A DNA stretch of 64,000 bases from Armillaria gallica (taxonomy: Eukaryota > Basidiomycota > Agaricomycetes > Agaricales > Physalacriaceae), in contig JBANDB010000019.1 in NCBI GenBank assembly GCA_037576215.1, positions 1,123,501 through 1,187,500 on the forward strand. The letters run 5' to 3'. The position numbers were made by a program, and so were the translations under genes. The notes below the pieces were generated by a model. It saw only the letters and a program-made list of their open reading frames with translations. It ran no database searches and was not told where the DNA came from. Positions 1 through 12,798 of the stretch are shown here, in pieces; the first letter of the stretch is position 1, and every line of letters starts with the position of its first letter.

Positions 1-72
1 CCATCTTACCGTAAATAACATCATTTTTTTGTAAATACGAAGAAAGTCTGACCTCTAGTGATTGTTTGGCTA

Positions 73-140
73 TAGATCTGCAAGCGTGTTTCACGGTTAA
101 CACTTGGCGATAGGGAGTCCGGCTGGGATCATCTCCTGTA
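73..140 (+). repeat. Diverged direct repeat, copy 1
   Basis: The block around 73-93 matches 3895-3915 at 19 of 21 positions (shared core AGCGTGTTTCA). It is followed in both places by similar sequence that includes a GATCAT[CT]TCC block. Weaker similarity extends upstream of both copies. It could be remnants of the same dispersed repeat. Confidence 0.35.
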
Positions 141-3100
141 AACTCATGACTGCAGAAAATACTTATTACCCTACGCGAACGGCTTGATATGGCCTTTGGC
201 CATGGGCGGTGCTACCGATCGAAAGCGCACTGAGATAACGCAATGCCACATTGATGGGGTATTTCTTCCGGAACGTAAGAATTATCACGGCTCTTCATAA
301 GAACATCTTGAAAAATATAAATAGATCCCGCAGAAGTCGGTAACAAGCGAGGAGACCTACGGCATGCAGATCCTCCGATGGTCGGACCGAAAATGTGACT
401 CAACGGACCGTTAGGAGCGGCTCATTCGATCGACAGGGACGACCTCCTGCGAAAAGAATATTAATAACAGTCTTGTTCAAACCGCAGAGATCTTTTGTAC
501 AAAGTGTTCTCATCGAGCGTACACCCTCCGAAGTAGCAAAAATAGAAGATAGTAAGGAAAGCAACGAGCGGCCCAAATTCGGCTACTTATCTAGGGCTTT
601 AGAAGAATCAATCTGAAACAGAGCACTGTCAGATAATTGCTGGAAATAATGGCAAACTGGGAACGGGGGAAATTTTTCTGGAAGGAACAGCATCGTGCAT
701 ATTGTCCGAAGTCCCGTCAACTGTCAATACGAACAATATTGAAGAAAGGAACTCATGATATCGGATTATGGTCTCCTACAGGCTCAAATAGCCCTAACGA
801 TCGACCAGAAGAAGGGAAACACGGCAAAAGCGAAGCGTCCACCATATGATTGTAATGAACAATTCTCAAAACCTGGATGACATCCTAGCGACGAGGGCGG
901 TATGTGCGGGTGAGACACATTTTCCAGGCTTCTTGTTCTGGTAAGCCAAGACACCCATCAGCAAATAACAGCGCTCGGATATCCGCAAGCTACTCGCATT
1001 GTCAATGTACGTATCCTGGTGACACGAGATCTCAGGTCACCGAGCTCGAACCCGTCCGTGCAATTTATCTACTCTCCTAAGCCGCGTTGTGTAACACATG
1101 GCAAGCCTCAGTACTTGTACCTGTTGAACCAATTTAGCGGAGAACTGATAGTACTGGACAGAGCAGTGACCAACGTAGTGTTGGCCATCAGGCGGCGGTC
1201 GGGAGGCATACGTGATGGCAGCACAACATCCGATGAAGATGAAATCGATGGATGAATACATGCCAACGCAGAAATCCACGATCTGTACCTCCGATCAAGC
1301 GCACTATCAGCAGCGACGTCGGCCAGTGCTATGAGACCTTCCTACGGAATATGTGATGAGCCAGGGCCGTTAAAAGCGATTCGCTGCGACCGGCCCGCGT
1401 ATATGCCGGTCAAAAAGGCTCAATGGTGAGGCTACCGAGGACGAGAACCTTGGCGTCCGTATCACTGCCTACAGCAAACGGAGATACACCACAGCTACCC
1501 GTGGAACCGTAATTCATCTTCATCCTGATCCGCTCGCCTGTACCCGCGCGCTATCAGAACTAATTCCACAATTTCCACTACGGATGAACGACTCTGTACA
1601 TACGAGTAGTGCTGTCATAACCGAGGAAGGAGTACAGCATTTTGACAGGACACTACTCGCCTGGAGGCATAGAAATGAAGAGGGCTGCGATAGTCAATGA
1701 GAGAAAGGAAGGAAGGGTCACCTAATTTGGTTTCTGCAATCGATCACACATGTGATTGACGCGTTCGGCTGACACACGTGTTGCGCGACGCGTTCTCAAC
1801 AATCCAACATCATTCCCACTTCCTCGTTGCCTATTCGTCCACAATTTTAACGAGTCCAGCCTCCCGCCCGTACCCATCGCACAATTGGTCCTTGGAGCAT
1901 GAAAAACTAACGCGTGTGCCCACTACCCGTAACTCGCAATTTGGGGTTCAAAATCATGATTCGTTCCCATTGAGAATGCGACTGGAACAATGAAAAAAGG
2001 CCCCGAAACTTCCGCAAAAAGTCCATCCACTATTGGTGGGTGATTAGAAACACAAGGATTAGCCAGAGTCTGGCCCTGAAAGGCTGGACCCCTTATGATG
2101 CCTCGCTGTTGACACGGGCTTGTGTATTGAGCGCTAAGCTTCAAGCTTCGCAACCTTCGAGCCTCGAAGATAGCGGACCTGCTTACAATGATTACTGATC
2201 ATGGCTTAGGCTTCATAATTGAGCAGACTCAGAAAAGCCAAGCCAACCCCTCGTGATGTACACTGCTACTCAGGGCGGCCTCTGTATATTAGTTTCAGCG
2301 TTACCTCCTCCGATATCGGACTGAGAAATCATTATCGTTCCCTGCTGCATCATAGGTGAGTGCTCCCTAGAGTGATATTCTTTGCAGTCAAAATTGTGGA
2401 GATAGCACCTTGTTATGCTTTCCGTTCTGTGACATTGATCCTTGAAGGTACCAATCCAGGGTAGTCCAGTGTACATCAAAATTCATCTGCACGTGGCCTA
2501 CGACCGAGTGTCGTTCCTATCACCTATACACTGCCACACTCGGGGCTCCCTGCGTTTTACTGATCCCCGTCTTATCCTTAAAACACTGGAATGGATCCAA
2601 GGAAACAAGGTTTGATCGGGCTAGTATCCAGTAGGGTAGTACTCCATTTGTCGTGTGTGAACCTGTAAAATAAGTAATTCAATAGATGAAATTGTTTTCC
2701 GAGTAGAGAAAATGACTGTGCGCATGTTCAGAACTATTGTGTTCAACCCCATCACCTGAGCGCATTGTACGTGCGCTGCATCGCATCTTTTTTGTTACCG
2801 TGTCTATTGAGAGCCCCATTTCCGTCGTTATCCCTGAAATGCAAGTCCTGTAACCATACTGTCCATAACTCAGAGTTAATGAGCGATACAGGTCCTAAAA
2901 TGAGGATTTGTTGGGTAACACGGACAAATCGTTGTCCGTTGTTACATCTGTTTCCTGCATTTTCTTCGTGCCGGATCATTGCACGATCCACGTGGATATA
3001 TTGCACTGTAATACTACCTACCTACCTACCTACTTAGTCGCTACCAGCTGTCTTTGCGCCCAGTACTGATGTCGATGAACGCTGTCGGATGGAGCATGGC

Positions 3101-3894
3101 TAAGGTCTCCGAGCTAAGGTTTCTAACTTCATGATCGGTACAGGGGATTTGATATATCATGAGAAATCAGCTCGGGGTCAGAAGTGTTTTTCAGAGCTCT
3201 GTGACTGTTAAGACGAGCATTATACTGCTTACTTCTTTCGTACTCACTTCCCTGACTTAATGTCACATTGCGCGACGGATGGCGGTCGTCATTCAGCACA
3301 AGAATGCCGCGTCCCGCAACTGGATACCTCATCTTCAAGACGGGCTCTTCACCTTCGATACTCCAAATTTAAAACATACGACGGTGTCGATCCAGCCTAA
3401 CTGTAGGAATGATGCGTACCTGTTTCGGATAAAGTTTATGCCTGTCTGTATTTCGTCCGATTTATGACTCAATTCCCGCGTCCGCAATATTCTATGGCTT
3501 ATAGAGAAATTTCAGGTATTTAAGACAGCGTATCGAGCAAAGGGAAGCCAGTTAACAATAATCCCACAGACTATTTGGCTTATGAACGTGTTTAACGTAC
3601 GTTTTCGGAGTATCCTTCATAACGCATCGATTGACTGCCGCATTCCCTTTTCCTTCCATCTAGGCTGATTCACGCGTCTCCTTTTATGACTCGACAGGTC
3701 GACTCGTAAATGGTACTGTCCAGTCCATAACTCGCACCTCAGATGTGCGTATCTTTGCCTCACAGATCACCTATGTCAGCTCATTCGCTACAGGGTGCCC
3801 AATTGGTTCTCATCAAGCGCGACAATGGCAGCACTGTAACTTTACCGTGAGCAATCACTTTTTGCGGTGATAGCTTTCCAACCTCAGGCGACCG

Positions 3895-3960
3895 TAGGTC
3901 TGCGAGCGTGTTTCAAGCTTAGCCGACGATGGGAGTGATCGCAGATCATTTCCTTGACAA
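3895..3960 (+). repeat. Diverged direct repeat, copy 2
   Basis: This is the partner of the block at 73-140, in the same orientation and about 3.8 kb away. Flanking similarity (for example TTACCGT upstream in both) suggests a longer decayed unit whose ends I cannot define. Confidence 0.35.
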
Positions 3961-5533
3961 ATATATAACTTCCTTCTGTTGTTCGTATGCGGCAAGTAAA
4001 TGTGAACGTAACACTAGTATCTTAGCAGCATAGCACATGGTTGGGAGGAAACATAGACTTTTACTGAATGAATAAACGTGAGAACAGGCAAGCCACTCAG
4101 AATATCACGAATTGCGCGTCCATGACCGTTGAGAGGAGGCTGCAAACCGAGGACCAGTCATCGTCTTTGTTCGATTTAGAGACTGAGTCCCAGGTTTCAT
4201 ATCCACAACGTTCCCCTGTATATGGTACATACCGGTTTACTCGGCGACTGTGCATCGCGGAAGTGTGGAGAAACTGCTGACCAGAAAAAACAAACACAAG
4301 GGGGAAATAAAGATGGGATCATCAAATGCTCGCGTCCTGGTCGTGTTCTTCTACGGAATATTATATATGGGCGCGAAAATGCTCCGCGCTAGGTAGTTGA
4401 AATTAACCACCGGAAATTCTCTCCCTATCTTCCATTTCTTCACCTGAGAAATATTCCTGCTAGTCATTGCATGGTGCTTTGCGGTACAGTGAGGCTGGGT
4501 TTCCCTTGCAAAACCTATCCACTGCCGTGTTGACTTAGGTACAGTACACCTCGGGCGTCCGGCGTCGGAGACTATAGCTTGCAGAAATAAGAACTTGGCA
4601 CTGATGGCAGAGCTGACGTTTACCTCCGCCGAAAGAACTCCCTGTAAATGGTGATTGTCTCCGAAATTCCTGGAGAACTAGAGGTGCCGCGCCCTGGCGC
4701 TGACTCAATATAATAGAGACAGTGATAGAGGGTTCAAGGGCGAGGATACGGTCTTGTGGACGTTACTGCCACATTTCTGAGTCTAACGAACAGCTCACAC
4801 ATCCATAAACATAAAACCGAGCGTGAACTCATTCTGGCCATCCCATGATTCTAGTAACAGATATGACGACGGCATTTCCCTAGCTTCATCTCCATCATGC
4901 TCACTCCGACAAGGTTTATACTTGTTTCACAGTCAAAGTGGCGACTGCCTTCGACTTGTGACATAGATGGCTACGGTTATTTATACGAACTTTCCTCACG
5001 CCATAATATGATCATTCAATGGTAGATTTTGATTAGTAATTAAATATAGTAACAAGATGCTCAGCTCGTGAATCCCAACGTATCGACGTTTTCCGCCATG
5101 AACAGGCGGAATTGCAAATTCAGCGCCGCGGAGAACGCAACGCGTCGGTCACGTGCACTGTGGTTTAATTATTCCTGACTCCCTGTTTGAATTTCATTGT
5201 TTATCAGTTGCTTCTTTCTTCCTTACTCTGACGTTCTCGATTACACGCCGCCGCTGGTCGCTCGGTCGTGATACTATCCTGATATCTGTGTCCAGCCATG
5301 AATGACCGACAAAGGTATTGTACTTTCTGGGACCTTAATACGTGGCGACGCCATTCGGAGGACGATATCGTGAGTGTCAGTACTTCCGTTTTTGAATGGC
5401 TTACTCTTGACCTCGTTTTGACAGTATATATGGGTCGTTTCCTAGTCGTCTGCGCAGTACCTTTCATCGTACTGCTTACAGTAACCCGGTTTCTACCTAA
5501 TCATTCCCAAGTCGAGGAAGGTAGTTGAGGGAC

Positions 5534-5541
5534 ATGTTGTA
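5534..5541. repeat. 8-bp target site duplication, left (ATGTTGTA)
   Basis: ATGTTGTA directly precedes the left end of the hAT element and recurs exactly at 9403-9410 after the right end. An 8-bp duplication is the hallmark of hAT insertion. A perfect copy argues for a fairly recent insertion. Confidence 0.93.
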
Positions 5542-8500
5542 TAGGGTTCCGTAAACAATTATGGGTGCGTGTTTAAAACAGGTTATAAACATCCTTCCTA
5601 ATTGGGCGATTTTAAACCGATGTTTCAAACCTGTTTCAAACCTATTGGTAAAGTATGTTATAAACCTGTTTAGAATGTATTATATACGATGTTTATAACA
5701 TATATCTTGGTAAGATATATTACAGAGCTACCACGCCCAATCTACGGCCTTCAGAACTCCACCTGTTGTCTCTGAGGTCTTTTGAGAGGTTGACTGGACC
5801 TTGTTTGCAACAGATACCTTTTCCGCCTCCGATAAGAAGTCCCGCAAAATGTCGGCATCCAGATCAATGTCCTTGTCAATCACAAACTCGCTCTCACCCA
5901 TAATCTCGGGTTCAGTGTCAAAGTCCATGGAGTCTTCATCTGATTCTTCTCCGCTTTCTGAGTCTCTGTCATCGGCTACTCCTTCAGGAGATAAATCCTT
6001 GGTCATGTCACGGAATCGCACCACTGGACAACGACGTTCCTTTACCACTTTCCCTTCTAGCTAATGGAAACATTGTAAATGGCATTCCAGCTCGTATTGC
6101 TTCAAATAAGACTCACACGTGGAACATGAGTACCATACCACTGGCCCACTTGCACCATTTGCGTCAGTGACTGGACGGTCTGATTGGCGCGCAGCGGAGA
6201 ATTGAACCATGTGAATTTGGAACCCGTGCGCTCATCTGCCATCGAATTTGGAAGTGTCGAAAATATTTTCACAGCAACCAACTGTACAGTGTACATCAGA
6301 ATTAAGAGTTGATATGAGGAAGCAAGCGCAGAAAGCACATACTGAAAGTATATCCGCACGGGGACTTTTCGACAGCATGTCCCACCACGACAACGGATCA
6401 ATCTTTTTCTGATCATCTTCGAGAACAGTGAAGGGATACTCATTACAAGCATACCATTCCAACTGGCCATGAAAGCGCTGGACTAGGTCGGCAACGGAAT
6501 TCGGATCTGTCGTGTTCAGGAATTTTCCCAGCAGACATTGTGGCTTCACACTGATGGAGCTCTTCTGCCAGAGTTCAACTTCATTTTTAACAATGAGTTT
6601 AAGAAATTCCTTTGCATGGTTATAGGCATTTGGGAAAGGGATAGTAGCCCCTTCATCAAAGCCTGGAACTCGTCTACCAGGGATGGTAATAGTAAACGAC
6701 ATAATTGATGTTGTCATCTTCAGAATCCAAGAGTTACGATAACCTGAAGATGATGGTATCAAAATGAGTATGTGCACAACAACTTCAAGGAACAGAAGAC
6801 TTATGAGGATCAAGATAGAAGGCTGTGAAATATATGTCCATAGGTGAGTTGTCAATAAATGCCTTGTAACACTTGTTGATGACCACAGTGACTTTAGAGA
6901 TGAGAGTTGCCGAGAGCCTAAGAGACTTCGCTGACTCCTTGGCAAACATATCTCGTAGGTAAGCAACAATAGCAAGCCAACAGACATAGACATCTGAGGC
7001 ATTACATTGAGATGTTTCAAGAGACCAGAGTGAGCGAGCCAAAAGGTTTACAATCGCAATGTACTGGCCTGAGACAGCTTCAAACTCGTTGACCTGTAGG
7101 CGGTCCAGAAAGAAGTCGTGAACTGCCTTGTTTTTCTATTCCGGAATTAGATGAATTATCGAATATGATAACAGCGGGCCAGAAGAAGCACACCTTAATC
7201 TCCAACGTTCCATCACTTACTAGTCGCTGGGCTGTCCATAAGTGAGGTTCCATGGTCACTGCAGTAGACCAGTGCGTCGCAAATCGAGTCTTGCCTACAG
7301 ATGCAGGACGACGGGTTACCTCTTTAAGAAAGCCTGCTCGTTGGAGGGTTGCTCCTGAGTATGTCGACCTTCGAAAATAGGCTACCATCTTCTTCAGCAT
7401 TTTTATGAACTGAACACCAAGGATTGAAATTAGTTCTATTGCATATATATGCTTGTGTAGATTTGTACCTCCTTGAAGTCGCTAAGCTCAGTAATCTCTT
7501 TGATTGTGTTATGGATTGCATGAGGCCCATCTCCAAGGTCAAAGAGAGTCGGAGCATCCTCTGTTGACAGGGCCCAGCCTTTCTTTGTGACACCAGTGCT
7601 ATCCGAACAAACAGATGCAAATTTGCTAGGTCCTCCAATAAGATCGATGGTCTGTAGAATGATAAACACCGAGAATACCACGAGATAAACACTGGCATAC
7701 CTTGTTGATCTTGTCCTTGACCCAGTAAGCATCATGTTTCTCTGCTGTACCTTCAAACCCTTCGATCAAATAACTCTCCCGGTCCTTGGGAGTAGTAACA
7801 TGGATGGTGTATACAGACTGGGGTTTGCGCGTTGTATTTCCATCAAATGTGAGAGTCAGATTGTGTTCCCTCTTCAGCACATCTAGTACCTGGTTCCGAA
7901 CGAAGGCGGCTTCTTGAGGAATGATTCGTTCCATGAAAGCATCTGATGAAGTAGCTCTATAATAGCGATTGGGGCCACCCTTGATGAGCTCGTTCATCAA
8001 TTCTTTCCATTCGGGAGAGTCAACAATATGCGGGACCAGACCGCGAACACAGATGAGTTTCGAGATGATATGGTCAATTTTGCTCTGGCGCTCCTTCTTG
8101 CCCGCATTGGTAAAGTCGATGTCAAGAGTACTGGACTTCGGTTCAGGGGCAGATCTCGAAGCGGAAGCCAAAGCTGTCACGCGCTCAGCCTGATTTACGT
8201 CCCTGCCGCTACGTTGCTTTTCTCCATCAACCTGCAGACCAAGCTTTGCTCCAAGCGCGTTCAGAGTGCTAGCGTTTGTAGCTAGTGTCTTCAATTCTGG
8301 GGTGAGCCTTTTGCACCCCAACGCGTGTTTAAGAACTCTTTGCTCGCTGGGGTACCCAGACTGGATACTTGTACAGAGCTCTGCTTTGTCCTGCCCCTCA
8401 GCCGCTTGACCAGCGATACATCCCCAATACGGCTTGTTGCTGACTTTGTCGGTGTATTTGATAGCGAGAGTCATGATTATGTCGTTCCCTGGATTTCCTG

Positions 8501-9402
8501 CAGATCCATTTCCTGCTTTCCTTTCGGCTTCCTGTAACTGCAATCCGGACCGAAGAATTGGACCTCTTTTGCGTCGCTTTAACATTTCTATAGTCACATC
8601 AGTGTTTCATCTATGTAAGACTGATTCATACCTTTTTCTGTGGAAGTTCTTCCACATCAGAGTCTCGCTCGTTGTTGGCCTTTCGTTTTTGCTTGTCTTT
8701 TGCTTGGCTCTTGGATAGGACAGGATCGGCAAGCGGTGATACGTACTGTGGAAGCTTGAGACCCTCGGTCAGTTACTACTATCTACTTTTAGGAGGCCTC
8801 GCTGACTTACTGCACAAGATAATCCCTCGTACACTTTCCTTGCACCTGCCGTGATATCCTCCATCCACTTAACAAGGACCGCGTTCTTCTTCATGTCAGG
8901 ATACTTTTCCAAATAGAACTTCAGGACATCAACAACGGCACAGATGTGCTTTCCGCGTCCCGTGATATTAAGAATGCCATCACCAGAGGTACGCATTTGC
9001 CATCCAAATATTCCTTTGAAGGTTTCGTTAACTCCACCAAGCTCGTCCCCGGTTCTCTCAATCAGATCTGCAGATACCGAAAATTTCGTGAATGGATACA
9101 GCGTTTTCGACGAGTCTGAGGTGTCAGGAAGAGAATCAGCCTGTGGGAGGTGTTCTAGAAGGGTGCGGAGCCAATTTAGTTGTTCTTGCAGGGACCTCGG
9201 AGCATCCATTGCACACAAGTGGCTAGTAAAGCAGGAAATCGTTCGATTTTTGCCTCCCAGAACATTCCTTACACATTTGAATTTATTAACAATTGTAAAC
9301 ATAGTCGTTTTGACCCCTTCGGTTTCAAATATGTTTGAAACATGTTTGAAACCATGTTTTAAACACGATGTTTAGACTTGGTGGATTTCTCACGGAACCC
9401 TA
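5542..9402 (-). mobile_element. Complete hAT-superfamily DNA transposon (3861 bp)
   Basis: The ends are perfect 11-bp inverted repeats: TAGGGTTCCGT at 5542-5552 and its complement at 9392-9402. They are flanked by the perfect 8-bp duplication ATGTTGTA. Just inside both ends are clusters of short motifs built on GTTTNAAAC and TTATAAAC (about 5570-5700 and 9325-9375), which look like subterminal transposase-binding repeats. The single gene inside is a hAT transposase on the minus strand. Element size, TIR start (TAGGG), duplication length and gene content all fit an autonomous hAT. Confidence 0.93.
5728..9209 (-). CDS. hAT transposase (multi-exon)
   Basis: A cut-and-paste transposase. The reading starts at an ATG at 9209 (or 9302) and runs through about nine exons with short introns. 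Example junctions are a GTAAGT donor at 8810-8805 after ...GLSCA, and the intron after DKINK near 7700. Seen along the protein: a Cys/His-rich N-terminal part (about 8330-8450), the DUF659-type RNase H-like core with LTLTFDGNTTRK and SVCSDSTGVTKKGW, then YFTAFYLDP, then PLSWWDMLSKSP. The classic C-terminal hAT dimerisation region follows, with VKIFSTLPNS and ERTGSKF. It ends in an acidic tail and a stop at 5728. Frames agree across nearly all introns, so it looks close to intact. The one junction I cannot solve with standard splice sites is at about 6720-6810, after YLDP; it may be a frameshift. Confidence 0.88.
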
Positions 9403-9410
9403 ATGTTGTA
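9403..9410. repeat. 8-bp target site duplication, right (ATGTTGTA)
   Basis: Exact match to 5534-5541, immediately outside the right hAT end. Confidence 0.93.
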
Positions 9411-10436
9411 CAAGTCGAATTTGCCAGAAAATGCGGTCTTTTCCTTGATAACCTAAGTATGGAACATTAGACACTAATGATTCGGAGAGGCAACAGAAAA
9501 AACGAACGTTGGTAGCCTCAGCTGCTTTTGTCTGATCATGAAATGATGTGAGTTATGAAGGATTTGAACGTCGCTGTGAACAAAAGTTACCTTTTCATCG
9601 GTCTTGACGTGTTTTTCCAGAACCTCAGAACATACGTCAGATTTAACGTTAGAGCGATGACGACGAGGATCCCGAGCATGCCAGCTTTTAGGTACCCGTC
9701 GTCCGTCAGGGGGGTCTCCTACAATCATACAATACCCTCTTACCGTCAAATCCTGCTATAGGCACCCCTGAAGTCCGATCGTAATCGACTACATAGCACT
9801 GAGAGATGCCAAGCTCGCTAACAAACCAGCAGTGCTCGTGATTCAATGGACACAACACGAGATTGATAGTAGGAATGTGGTTCATGGATGTGCCTTTGCA
9901 AATTTCGCATGAATGCTGTAGCACTGCGTGACACTGCCTCACGTTCAAGCTGTATAGTGTGAGAAGCAACAATATACCGATACTTAGCAATGATCTCTAA
10001 ACTTAGTCTCGTTCCCAAATTTTTTGGGGGCTAATCATCGGACCGAACTGAGATGAGCGGAGTAAAACAGTTGATGTCTCCCTATCCTAGTTACTTATCT
10101 TCTTCCGTCGTAGTAAAGAATCAAGGTACAGTTGCGCTGGGATCGACCACCTAATCTCCGATTATGATCTCACATCAGGGACTTGTACTGGATTCCGTAC
10201 CTTTGTATTACCCCGTCGCTCATCGCACAGCCTGACAGCATTGTATTGTTACCGATTGAGCGCCAACCTTGAAGTTGGGAATACGAGGGATTTCGTGGAT
10301 CGCCCCAATGGCTCCTGTGCAACAGATGTGTATTCGAACTCGTGGATAGTGTAGCTGTAATTGCATCATACGTGGAAAGAAATCTTTATGATCTGTTCTG
10401 GTCCTTAGGCCTTATGCCTAATGAATTGACTCATCA
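9411..10436. other. Intergenic stretch between hAT element and metacaspase A
   Basis: No gene I can support. A minus-strand frame at 9706-9990 begins with a hydrophobic run and contains several Cys, but it has no ATG and a stop just upstream, so I do not call it. Confidence 0.4.
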
Positions 10437-11960
10437 CTACAGCCAAAGGCGCTCCAGGACCCGTTTCCCTGCGAGTACCGGAGTTTGATTGTTATAAATA
10501 GGTAGCGCTTCGAGAAGATCGATGTATGACGCTTCCTTTTTCAAGGAACCCGATGTTAACACCTTCGCGAGCGCCTGAGTGAACACCCCGCTATAACCGT
10601 CCTTATCTTGCCACTCCTTCGCAAATTGATAGTCCTTACATGTTGTGATTCTGCTGGAAAGCTCTAGAAAGAGTAATCCGGCATCGTGCCGAGAGTCGCT
10701 GAGTAAGCGCGAGAGGCAAGGAACATTGTAGTACATTCTAGATACAATTGCAAGTAGTATAAATATGAGCTCTGTAGGAGCAGTAGAATATAAGTTCATT
10801 CTTATCTGGCTTTACCAGCCTGGAGTCTACCCTGTGCAATACCTAGGATTCCAACATTACATGCAGCCAATGCGATGTGAGAGTCCATGTCAGGGATCCA
10901 TTCGTCCGCCCATACATCACGATATCCATGCCAGTCTCCCATTCGCTCTTTCGCAGAGTTGAGCATTCGCACAAAGGACTCCGGCGGTAAAGAATGGGCA
11001 GTACGCACAAATCCATTCAATGGTGTTTTCGTGGTACCACCCGCATGACAGCAATCTAGTATGATGGTTATGCGAGCGTCTTTGGCATGATAAATATGTG
11101 TGAGGATGTTATTCATCTCTCTGTCACTGATGTCTGGAACGCAAGCGCCTTGGCCATCAGGGGTCCCACGGTCAATGGGGCAGAGTGCCTCTATTGGACA
11201 GCGGTTTGGGTGGCATTCCTTTGCCAATGCGAACTCGGCGGAGGAGTTTGGGGTGAGATGGCTTTGAAAGATAGTGCTATAACAGTCTGGACAGTAATAG
11301 CTCGAGCCATGTCCTAAATAGAAGATGATGATGCTGTCGCCGTTGTTAATCTTGGGATTTGTTGAGAGTCCAATAAGGGTATTTACGATATTTGCGCGAG
11401 TAGGAAGGGAATTATTATGGGGTATACGCGTGGAAGAGTCAACAGATCTTTTGCCGAGCAAGTGCTGGATTCGATCCTTTGGAACGCAGAGAACATTGGT
11501 CAAGTATTTTTCAATTATGAGCGCATCTGCAACGCAACCACGCAGTGGATTTGGATATCCATCAATGCCGATGAGCACAGCCCAAAATTGATGACCATCG
11601 GGTTTACTGCTGTGCGACGACTATAAACAGCTTTAATAAGTATCCGAGGCTATCAGTATAAGGGATTTTGCTTATGCTCGGGCGAGAAGACGAGAATAAT
11701 CTCTTCCTAATCTTTGCCAGCGAAGCCGAAGCAATACTGAATGGCACGAGTTTTGGGGGATGAAATTGGGCTTTGTAGGTGGACTGAGAGATGCTGGCGA
11801 ATTTCTGGTGACAGGCCTTGTAGCATTCAAAAGCCCAGGAGCTATGCAGAGACAATGCCTGTATCCTTGCTCGTTGAAGAACATCTCCGTAGTCTGTGGA
11901 TATTTGTTCTGTTCTGGGCTGCTCTGGTCGGTCATTTATGGTTTTCGGAACTGTCGTCAT
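10437..11960 (-). CDS. Metacaspase-like protein A (peptidase C14 caspase domain)
   Basis: A caspase-fold cysteine protease of the metacaspase type, probably cleaving after basic residues as known family members do. Seen in the caspase exon (about 11620-10802): FWAVLIGIDGY, the catalytic His in FYLGHGSSYY, EALCPIDRG, PDISDREMNNIL, and the catalytic Cys in ILDCCHAGG (the Cys just before His). A last exon (about 10640-10437) carries the family C-terminus, with SYIDLLEALP and QTPVLAGKRVLERLW. An ATG at 11960 opens a possible Pro/Ser-rich N-terminal exon, but the intron joining it to the exon after TTTATAG at about 11621 is not resolved, nor is the one near 10640-10850. The YGM..IDSVEVF module found in copies B-D was not seen here. 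This copy has both catalytic residues. Confidence 0.82.
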
Positions 11961-12123
11961 TCCGCCCCCTGCCTGTAAAATGTTTTCTGTGAGCTGAAAA
12001 CATCATGATCGTGGATGTTGGGTGCGCACTGTGTATGCATCCGGTGTAAATCCTTTTGCTGAGGTATCACCATTCGAATCTGCTACATGATACTGAGATT
12101 GCGAATCCTAGAACGGATTAGTC

Positions 12124-12798
12124 TCACTCAGCTTGTAGAAAATGAAAAGGACGTACAATCCGAAGGATCCTGTGGATGGGAATGGTCATGGCACCCCATA
12201 ACTTTGCCATGATAACAGTGATTGCCTGCCAGACATTATGGGCGGGAACATCATTGCGAGGTCCTGACTGCTCGTACGACAATAGGGCTTGATCGGAAGG
12301 GGTGGCTTGCGAGGATGGCACATCAGGATCGTCAACGGCTGTATCCGTATTGATATTTGTTGAGCTGGCTAATCCTCCGGTTGCATCTTTGGCCTTCATA
12401 GAGGTAAACGGGGGTTCTGGAATAGTAGATGATGTTGGTCAAGTACTAAGGGACTGTCGAATAAATCGTTTTGTCACTGATATTTATTCACTCACGTGGA
12501 TATGTAAAGACGCCCGAATGCTGTGAGGGAATGATTGCACGTCTTGCCAGGGATATCCCATTAGCTCACAGCTAAATGTCCTTTGCGCTGGACCTTTTGA
12601 CGTCCAATTGGAAGCATATTTCCCGGCTTCTGTCTCGAAAATATTTTGCATTAACCTGGCAAGATGTAAAGACTTAAACCCTCGACGAAGTGAATGTGGC
12701 ATTAATAACACTGTCCATATATGGTAGGTCTGCTCCAGAATCTTTAGAACAGCATCATTCTTAGATTCGAACATGATTCGGCGGTGACATCGTGCCAC
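12124..12798 (-). CDS. Hypothetical two-exon protein upstream of metacaspase A
   Basis: Two minus-strand open segments (12798-12484 and 12399-12124) join in frame. The first ends at a consensus donor GTGAGT after ...RASLHIH; the second can begin after CTATGAAG with AKDATGGLASS. The product would be about 190 residues, with a Ser/Thr/Asp-rich middle and a hydrophobic C-terminal stretch. I recognise no domain. It lies about 160 bp upstream of metacaspase A on the same strand, so it could be a separate small gene or unrecognised 5' exons. Supported only by the joinable frames. Confidence 0.3.

Larger units (their letters stand above)
1..5533. other. Gene-poor flank, no recognisable gene
   Basis: All open frames here are short (under about 90 codons), occur on both strands without bias, and show no domain or splice pattern I recognise. 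CpG is common; I counted roughly 22 CpG in positions 1021-1320, unlike the right half of the window. The only structure I noticed is a weak direct repeat sharing the core AGCGTGTTTCA (about 73-140 and 3895-3960). I see no evidence of an expressed gene. Confidence 0.5.

Noticed and set aside
9706..9990. Minus-strand frame resembling a small secreted Cys-containing protein
   Set aside because: It begins at a TTG with a stop codon just upstream in frame, has no ATG, and I could not join it to another exon.
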